Positions 57,437 through 64,000 of a stretch of 64,000 nucleotides of DNA are shown here, in pieces; positions within the stretch are counted from its first letter, which is position 1; every line of letters begins with the position of its first letter. The DNA comes from Scylla paramamosain (Eukaryota > Arthropoda > Malacostraca > Decapoda > Portunidae), in the NCBI RefSeq assembly GCF_035594125.1, contig NC_087158.1:5630501-5694500 (forward strand), written 5' to 3'. The position numbers and the translations under genes were made by a program. The notes under the pieces were generated by a model. That model searched no databases and was not told the DNA's origin. It saw only the letters and a list, made by a program, of their open reading frames with translations.

Positions 57437-59577
57437 TTTACGAAGAAAAACGCTAAAACTGATACAAACCAACCAATATGAAGAAATAGAATAACATTAC
57501 CAAAAAGATATATTTTTAGTGTTTTTAAGCTTGTTTCCTACAAAAAATGCAAAAATGGATGGAAAGCACTCTATATTAGGAAACAAAAGAACATTACGAG
57601 AAATGAGAAATAATGAGTGTTTTATAGTTTCACAAGAACCACAAGGCAATAAACGCAAAAACTCGTGTATATATAGAAGTTTCTTACATACCAAAATGAT
57701 GAAATGCATGAATAACACTTTTAATCGAGAAACAGAACTACCCTAACAAATTGTGTATTTTGAGTGTTTTTCACATTCTTAGTTACGAAATTGCCAAATT
57801 ACATGCGAAACTAGCTTTATTTGGGGAAAAAAATGACATTATCAGAAAATTTCTTTTGAGTGTTTTAGAGCGTGATATGCAACAAAGCACTAAAAAGCAG
57901 AACAATCACATTACTTGGGAATAAAACCAACCTTTACGAAGAACTTGCCTTTAAGTGTTTTTTTTAACTCCTTACATACCAAAACGCTAAAACGCATGTA
58001 AAACACGCTTTATGGAAAAACAGAAACGCTTAAATACATGTAAAGAACCCTATGTTTGTATAAGAAAAGGACATTACGAAAATCGTCTATTATGAGTGTT
58101 TTTAAGTTCCTTAAGTACCAAAAAGCTAAAACTCACAAATAACACTTTATAGAGAAAATAAAATGTTATTCATTTTCATAGGTAACGAGAGAGCAAAATT
58201 CTGGAAAAATTCAGGGAAATTTTGTAAAAAAAAAAATCATTATAAAAAAAATAATTTTAGCTTTTTTTTCTGGAGTTATGTACCAAACCCTGAAGTGCAT
58301 GCAAACCCACCTATATGGAGAAATTACTCGACATTACCAGAAACCTATCTTTTGAGTGTTTTTTCAGCAATTTCAACAATATTACTGAAAACGTGTCTTT
58401 TAATTGATTTACGAAGAAAAACGCTAAAACGGATGCAAACCAACCAATATGAAGAAATAGATACATTACAAAAAAGATATATTTTGATGTGTTTTTCAGC
58501 TTGTTACCTACAAAAAAATGCGAAAATAGATGAAACGTACTCTATATTAGGAAAGAAAGGGACATTACGAGAAACGTATATAATGAATGTTTTATAGTTT
58601 AACAAGAATCACAAGGCAAAAGACTCAAAAACTCGTGTACATAAAGAAGTTTCTTGCATACCAAAATGCTGAAACTCTGAATAACACTTTTAATTGAGAA
58701 ACAGATCTACCTTACCAAATGTGTTTATTAGAAAAGTTTCTTACATACCAAAATGCTGAAACTCATGAAAAACACTTTTAATTAAGAAACAGAACAACCT
58801 TACTAAATGCCTGTATTTTGAGTGTTTTTTTTTTTCACATCCTTAGTTACCAAAACCCCAAAATCCATGCGAAACTAGCTTTATGTGGGAAAAAAATAAT
58901 ATTACCAGAAAATGTCTTTCGAGTGTTTTTGATCGTGTTAGGGAATAAACCACTAAAAAGCAGGGCAATCACATTACATGGGAATAAAACCAAAAACTTG
59001 CCTTTAGGTGTTTTTGAGCTCATTACATACCAAAACACTAAAACGCATGCAAAACACTTTTTATGGATAAACAGAATAACATTACCAAAAACATGTATTT
59101 TGAGTGTTTTTGATCATGTTATCTGTAGAAACGCTTAAAAACATGCAAAGAACCTTATGTTTGGGAAACGAAAGGACATTACGAGAAATATGTATTATGA
59201 GTTTTTTTAGTTCCTTAAGTACCAAAAATCTAAAACCCACAAATAACACTCTTTATTTAGAAAAAAAAAAAAATAGGATTTTTTTTTTTATGTTATTCAT
59301 CTTCATAGGTAACGAGATGCCAAATTTCTGGGAAAATTCCGGGCTATTATATGATAAAAGAAAATTATCAAAAAAGTTAATTTTAGCTTTTTTTTCGGAC
59401 TGTTATATACCAAACCCTAAAGTGCATGCAAGGCCTCCTATATGAGGAAATTAAACGACCTTAAAAGAAATCTGTCTTTTGAGTGTTTTTCAGAATGCTA
59501 GGCACCAAAACGATAAATAAATAAGGAATTCTATATGGGAATCCAAAACAAAATTACTGAAAACGTGTCTTCTCAGT
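57437..59577 (+). repeat. SF12 unit pair P-Q, second copy
   Basis: The first unit (57,437-58,407) again has CAGCAATTTCAACAATATTAC in place of monomer 12. The second (58,408-59,577) again has a doubled monomer 4 joined by TAGAAAAGTTTCTTACATACC. In contrast to the first copy, monomer 1 of the second unit is full length. The preceding unit (56,391-57,436) also carries a CAATTTCAACAATATTAC scar. Confidence 0.86.
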
Positions 59578-60663
59578 GTTTTACGTAGAAAAACGCTAAA
59601 ACGGATGCAAACAAACCAATATAAAAAAATAGAAAAACATTACCAAAAAGGTATATTTTGAATGTTTTTGAGTTTGTTACCTAAAAAAATGCGAAAATTG
59701 ATGCAAAGCACTCTATATTAGGAAATAAAAGAACATTGCAAGAAAAATGTATAATGAGTGTTTTATAGTTCAAAAAAACCAAACGGCAAAAAATGCTCAA
59801 ACTTGTGGATATGGAGAAGTTTCCTAGATACAAAAATGTTGAAACTCATGAATAACATTCCTAATTCAGAAACAGAACAACCTTGCTAAATGCGTTTATT
59901 TTGAGAGCTTTTTACATTCTTAGTTACCAAAACCCCAAATTGCATGTGAAACCCTCTTTATTTGAGAAAAAAATGACTACCAGAAAAATGTCTTTTGAGT
60001 GTTTTTGAGCCTGATATGCAATAAAGCAATAAAAAGCAGGGCAATCACTTTTCATTGCAATTAAACCAATTTTTACCAAGAACTTGCGTTTAAATGTTTT
60101 TGACCACCTTATATACCAAACCGCTAAAACGCATGTAAAACAAACTTTATGGAGAAAGAGAATAACATTACCAAAAACATGTAATTTTGATGTTTTTTTA
60201 TCATGTAATCCATAAAAACGCTTAAATACATGCAAAGAACATTATGTATGGGAAACAAAAAGACATTACGAGAAACTTGCATTATGAATGTTTTTTTTAA
60301 GTTCCTTAAGTACCAAAAAGCTAAAACACACAAATAACACTCTTTATATAGGAAAAAAAATATATATAAATTTTTGTTTCATCTTCATAGGTACCGAGAT
60401 GCCAAAATTCTAGGAAAATTCTGGAAAATTATATGAACAAAAGAATATTACCAAAAAAGTTAATTTTAGCTTTTTTTTCGGACTGTTATGTACCAAACCC
60501 TCAAGTGCATGAAAAGCCTCTTATATGAGGAAATTAAACGACCTTACAAAAAATCTGTCTTTTGAGTGTTTTTCAGCATGTTAGGAACAAAACGATAAAT
60601 AATAAGGAACTCACTCTATAAAGGAATCCAAAACAAAATTACTGAAAATATATCTTCTCAGTG

Positions 60664-61577
60664 TTTTACGTAGAAAAACGCAAAAACTCATGTATATAAA
60701 GAAGTTTCTTAGATACCAAAATGCTGAAACTCATGAATAACAATCTTAATTGAGAAACAGAACAACCTTAGCAAATGCGTGTATTTTTAGTGTTTTTCAA
60801 ATTCCTAGCTAGCAATACCCAAAATAGCATGGGAAACTAGCTTTATAAGGGAAAAAAATGACATTACCAGAAATGTCTTTTAATTGTTTTTGAGCATGTT
60901 AGGCAATGAAGTACTAAAAAGCAGGGCAATCACATTACATAGCAATAAAAATAACTTTTACCAAGAACTTGCCAATATGGGTTTTTGAGCTCCTTACATA
61001 CCAAACCGCTAAAACGCATGGAAAACAAACTTTATGGAGAAACAGAATAACATTACCAAAAACATGTATTTTGAGTGTTTTTGATAATGTTATCTATAAA
61101 AACGCTTAAATACATGCAAAGGACCTTATGTTTGGGAAACGTAAGGACATTACGAGAAACATGTATTATGAGTGTTTTTAAGTTGCTTAACTACCAAAAA
61201 GCTAAAACCCACAAATAACACTTGTTATTTAGAAAAAATAAAAAAAAAATATAGAAAATAAATAAATAGAAGAATTTTTTTTTTTTTTTTTTGTTATTCA
61301 CCTTCATAGGTACCGAGATGCCAAAATTCTGGGAAAAGTTAGGGCAATTATATGATAAGACAATATTATCAAAAAACTTGATATAAGCTTTTTTTCGGAC
61401 TGTTATGTACCAAACACTAAAGTGCATACAAATCAATATGAGGAAATTAAACGACCTTACCAGAAATCTGTGTTTTGAGTGTTTTTCAGCATGTTAGGCA
61501 CCAAAACGATAAATAATAAGGAACTCACTCTATATAGCAAATCAAAACAAAATTACTGAAAACGTGTCTTCTCAGTA
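60664..61577 (+). repeat. SF12 unit with monomer 1/3 fusion (914 bp)
   Basis: The unit opens with TTACGTAGAAAAACGC and continues at once with AAAAACTCATGTATATAAAG, which is the end of monomer 3. Monomer 2 and parts of 1 and 3 are deleted. The shared word AAAAACGC at the joint is compatible with unequal exchange or slippage between monomers. Confidence 0.86.
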
Positions 61578-64000
61578 TTTTACGTAGAAAAACACTAAAA
61601 CGGATGCAAACCAACCAAAATCACGAAGTAGAAAAACATTACCAAAAAGGTATATTTTGAGTGTTTTTGAGCTTGTTACCTAAAAAAAACGTGAAAATTG
61701 ATACAAAGCACTCTATATTGGGAAACAAATGGACATTCCGAGAAAAGTGTATAATGACTGTTTTAAGTTCAAAAGAACCACAAGGCAAAAAACGCAGAAA
61801 CTCGTGTATATGGAGAAATTTCCTAGATACCAAAATGCTGAAACTCATGAATAATACTCTTAATTGAGAAACAGAACAACTTTACTAAATGCGTGTATTT
61901 TGAGTGCTTTTCACATTCTTAGTTACCAAAATCCCAAATTGCATGCGAAACCAGCTTTATGTGGGATAAAAATGACATTACCAGAAAAAGTGTCTTTTGA
62001 GTGTTTTTGAACGTGATAGGCAATAAAGCATTAAAAAGCACGGGAATCACTTTACATGGCAATAAAATCAATTATTACCAAGAACTTGCCTTTAAATGTT
62101 TTGAAATCCTTATATACCAAAACGCTAAAACGCATGCAAAACACACTTTATGGAGAAAGAGAATAACACTACCAAAAATATATATTTTGAGTGTTTTTGA
62201 TCATGTTACCAATAAAAACGCTTAAATACATGCAAAGAACCCTATTTTTGGGAAACGAAAGTACATTACGAGAAACGTGTATTATGAGTGTTTTTAAGAT
62301 CATTATTTACCAAAAAAGCTACAAGCCACAAATAACTCTCTTTATTGAGAAAAAATAAATAAATAAATAAAAAAAATACGCTATTTTTTTTTTCTTTCTC
62401 TTTCATCTTCACAGGTACCGAGTTGCTAATATTTAGGCAAAATTCAGGAAATTATGAGTCAATTATCAAAAAGTTAATTTTAGCTTTTTTTTCGCACTGT
62501 TATGTACCAAACCCTAAAGTGCATGCAAAGCCACCTATATGGGGAAATTAAACATCTTTGCCAGAAAACTTTCTTATGAGTGTTTTTCAGCTTGTTAGGC
62601 ACTACAACGGTAAATAACATGCAAGTCACTCTATATGGGAATGTAAAACAAAATTACTGAAAACGTGTCTTTTCGGTGTTTTACGTAGAAAAACGCTAAA
62701 ACGGATGCAAACCAACCAATAAGAAGAAATAAAATAATATTATCAAAAAGGTAAATTTTCAGTATTTTTTTTATTGGGAAATAAAAGGACATTACGAGAA
62801 ACGTGTATAATGAGTGTCTTATTATTTTTGAGCAAAAGAACTTGTGGTTCACAAGAACCAAAAGGCATAAAACGCAAAAACTCGTGTATATAAAGAAGTT
62901 TCTTAGATACCAAAATGCTGAAACTCATGAATAACAATATTAATTGAGAAAGAGAACAACCTTACCAAATGCGTGGATTTTGAGTGTTTTTCACATTCTT
63001 AGTTAGCAAAACCCCAAATAGCACGCGAAACTATGTTGGAAAAAAAAATGACATTACCAGAAGTGTCTTTTGAGTGTTTTTGAGCGTGTTAGGCAATAAA
63101 TCACAAAAAAAAAAAAAAAAACAGGGCATTATATGGGAGTAAAACCAACTTTTACCAAGAACTTGCCTTGAAGTGTTTTTGACCTCGTTACAAACCAAAA
63201 CGCTAAAACGCATGCAAAAAACTCCTTTTTGGAGAAGCAGAATAACATTACTAAAAACATTTGTTTTAAGTGTTTTTGATCATGTTACTGCTTAAACGCT
63301 TAAATACATGGAAAGAACCTTATGTTTGGGAAACGAAAGGACATTACGAGAAACGTGTATTAGGACCGTTTTTAAGTTCCTTAAGTACCAAAACGTTAAA
63401 ACCCACAAACACTCTTTATAGAGAAAAAAAATAAATAAATAAAAAAAAATGTTTTTTTTATTTTAAATTGATTTTCATAGGTACCAAGATGCCAAAATTT
63501 TGCCAAAATTCAGGAAATTTATGTGGAAAATAGAACATTTTCAAAAAAGTTAATTATAGCTCTTTTTCGGGTTTTTATGTACAAAACTCTAAAGTGCATG
63601 CCACCTATATAAGGAAGTTAAACGATTTTACCAGAAACCTATCTTTTCAGTGTTTTTCAGCATGTTAGGCACTAAAACGATAAATAATATGGAAGTCAGT
63701 CAATATGTGAATCCAAAACAAAATTACTGAAAACGTGTCTTTTTAGTGCTTTACGTAGAAAAAAACTAAAACGGATGCAAACCAACAAATATGAAGAAGT
63801 AGAATAACATTACCAAAAAGTGTTTTTAAGCTTTTCACCTACCAAAAACGCGCAAATGGATGGAAAGCACTCTATATTGGGAAGCAAAAGGACATTACAA
63901 GAAACGTGTATAATGAGTGTTTTGTAGTTTCACAAGACCCACAAGGCAAAAAACACAAAAACTCGTGTATATTGAAAAGTTTCTTACATACCAAAACGCT

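Larger units (their letters stand above)
51424..64000 (+). repeat. SF12 satellite array, A orientation, units R6-R17
   Basis: After the inverted patch the array is uninterrupted to the end of the window. Units start at about 52,121, 53,143, 54,261, 55,317, 56,391, 57,437, 58,408, 59,578, 60,664, 61,578, 62,679 and 63,750 (partial). Monomer 10 markers lie near 51,848, 52,924, 54,009, 55,110, 56,143, 57,229, 58,184, 59,311, 60,393, 61,313, 62,416 and 63,482. Unit variants recur in a fixed order. Every translated stretch here is a repeat shadow. Confidence 0.93.

Overview
The window reads as eukaryotic satellite DNA. I find no host protein-coding gene, tRNA or rRNA. Except for one retrotransposon fragment and several expanded microsatellites, all 64 kb is built from one AT-rich monomer of about 96 bp. 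Recurring words in the monomer are TTACGTACC, AAAACGCTAAAACGC, ATGCAAA, TATGG, ACATTACC, ACGTGTATT and GAGTGTTTTTGAG. Translations longer than 60 codons are by-products of a repeat whose length (96 = 32 x 3) keeps one frame open from monomer to monomer. The only real coding relic is a 5'-truncated, mutated LINE of the CR1/jockey-like group at 31,850-33,815, on the minus strand. The LINE type, the abundance of (AT)n, (GT)n and (GA)n, and the long low-GC satellite suggest an invertebrate animal, perhaps an arthropod such as a decapod. That attribution is weak. The locus is probably heterochromatin (pericentromeric, centromeric or an interstitial satellite block), which is inference.

Layout. 'A' is the orientation in which the + strand reads CTTACGTACCAAAACGC; 'B' is its reverse complement. 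Three higher-order repeat (HOR) subfamilies are visible. (1) SF12 is a 12-monomer unit of about 1.07-1.1 kb. It fills 1-5,455 and 44,488-64,000, with an 0.86 kb island at 35,500-36,362. (2) SF5-1 is a 5-monomer unit of about 480 bp. It fills 5,456-31,118 and 33,816-35,490. (3) SF5-2 is a related 5-monomer unit marked by CACGTG. It fills 36,363-44,487, and an outlying copy lies at 31,120-31,849. The orientation changes 15 times: B to 1,448; A to 5,455; B to 9,090; A to 13,678; B to 13,838; A to 27,635; B to 29,145; A to 30,953; B to 35,495; A to 36,023; B to 36,362; A to 40,820; B to 44,488; A to 50,955; B to 51,423; A to the end.

On top of the tandem structure lie segmental copies: a direct 2.8/3.4 kb pair (16.5-19.3k and 24.2-27.6k), a direct 1.3 kb pair (12.5-13.85k and 29.8-31.1k), an inverted 1.0/1.4 kb pair (13.9-14.9k and 27.8-29.1k), a direct 0.86 kb pair (35.5-36.4k and 50.4-51.3k), and a 0.7 kb inverted pair (31,120-31,849 and 40,031-40,742). 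By eye the last pair is identical outside its (AT)n tract. Two orientation changes sit on compact hairpins, and an 87 bp foldback lies at 43,421-43,507.

No set of genes works together here. The interest is structural: a three-tier satellite, frequent inversion with hairpins at some breakpoints, recent inverted copying, and microsatellites that each appear to have grown from a dinucleotide seed already present in the monomer. All boundaries were read by eye and are good to roughly 10-30 bp unless a hairpin fixes them.
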